Origin: Armillaria gallica
Taxonomy: Eukaryota > Basidiomycota > Agaricomycetes > Agaricales > Physalacriaceae
Direction of reading: 5' to 3'
DNA: 64,000 nucleotides
Assembly (NCBI GenBank): GCA_037576215.1
Contig: JBANDB010000021.1
Coordinates: 930,001-994,000, forward strand
Part shown: in pieces, positions 63,652 through 64,000 of the stretch
How positions within the stretch are numbered: the stretch's first letter is position 1
Layout: each line of letters opens with the position of its first letter
Position numbers and translations under genes: made by a program
Notes under the pieces: generated by a model
Database searches by the model: none
What the model was told of the DNA's origin: nothing
Seen by the model: only the letters and a program-made list of their open reading frames with translations

Positions 63652-64000
63652 ATGACCCCTATCAATGGAAACAGGTGGCCCGTGCCCATGCCGAAGGATG
63701 CAAATCTTGATCTTATCCGCATCGAGATGTTGAACCTCGGAGTGGAGTACGCGTGGTTGGATGTGCTGTGTTTGAGGCAGGAGGGTAGGAAGAACAAGTA
63801 CCGGCGCAAGGCAGAGTGGAGGGTCGACGTGCCCACAATTGGAAGGGCCTATGATGGGGACCGCGGGGTCCTATGCTACTTCTGCGGGCTGGGTCGGCCA
63901 TTGATTTTCGAAGAGGGCTACTTTGAGAGCGACCGGTGTTGGTTTAACAGAGCCTGGACGCTGCAGGAAGTCCCTTACAGGGGAAACGGAAGAACCCAGT
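63652..64000 (+). CDS. HET-domain-like protein, partial at the window edge
   Basis: An open frame of 116 codons runs off the right edge. From the ATG it reads WPVPMPKDANLDLIRIEML, then YAWLDVLCLRQE (residues 33-44), EWRVDVPTIGRAYD, FCGLGRPL (77-84) and SDRCWFNRAWTLQE (93-106). The YxWLDxLCxxQ and RAWTLQE blocks match the heterokaryon-incompatibility-like proteins common in Agaricomycetes. In ascomycetes HET domains trigger cell death on fusion of unlike strains; in mushrooms their role is mostly unknown. The frame is open upstream only to a stop at 63,634, so the usual N-terminal part is missing. Either it lies in an upstream exon I cannot see, or the gene is 5'-truncated. Confidence 0.8.
   Translation, partial: MTPINGNRWPVPMPKDANLDLIRIEMLNLGVEYAWLDVLCLRQEGRKNKYRRKAEWRVDVPTIGRAYDGDRGVLCYFCGLGRPLIFEEGYFESDRCWFNRAWTLQEVPYRGNGRTQ

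Overview
The window looks like nuclear DNA of a filamentous basidiomycete, most likely an Agaricomycete. Evidence: introns of about 48-72 bases with GTRNGY donors and occasional CTAAC-type branch sites, a CT-rich promoter leader, a basidiomycete-style F-box protein, and at the right edge a HET-domain-like protein of the type common in mushrooms. No rRNA, tRNA, CRISPR or bacterial-type operon was seen. Only four genes are clearly readable: a short-chain dehydrogenase/reductase (SDR, 26,976-27,898, minus, three exons), a homeobox transcription factor (30,119-31,486, plus, four exons), an F-box protein (51,420-52,478, minus) and the start of a HET-like protein (63,652 to the right edge).

Most of the rest is old, decayed repeat. 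From about 6.4 to 22.5 kb and from about 32.65 to 47.0 kb the sequence forms two arms of one imperfect inverted repeat. Anchor matches run almost unbroken along both arms, and paired coordinates sum to a nearly constant 54.4-55.1 kb. The arms enclose a spacer of about 10 kb (22.5-32.65 kb) that carries the SDR and homeobox genes. A third, shorter copy at about 1.6-4.3 kb is direct to 37.5-40.2 kb. Arm identity is uneven: roughly two-thirds to 80% over most of the length by eye, but about 90% in an island at 11.0-11.9 / 42.5-43.4 kb. The arms contain broken coding remnants (an F-box-like one, a membrane-protein-like one, and one exon with a codon-like substitution pattern), so the ancestral unit probably carried genes.

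The spacer also holds a 0.5-kb tandem duplication (25.5-26.7 kb) and off-axis repeat fragments (23.0-23.8 kb). The homeobox gene is unusual. A 12-base exon encodes IWFQ of the recognition helix, and a single-base deficit in a C run breaks the reading frame inside the homeodomain.

Right of 47 kb the sequence is mostly unrecognised. It contains the F-box gene, a small spliceable ORF (50.5-50.95 kb), a degenerate relative of the SDR gene that keeps the trace of an intron (60.88-61.44 kb), a degenerate minisatellite with a unit near 150 bases (62.36-63.35 kb) and the partial HET-like gene. I see no cooperating pathway. The SDR and homeobox genes are neighbours in a head-to-head arrangement about 2.2 kb apart, with no evident functional link. 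All repeat matches were found by eye; boundaries are approximate and identities are estimates except where a count is stated.
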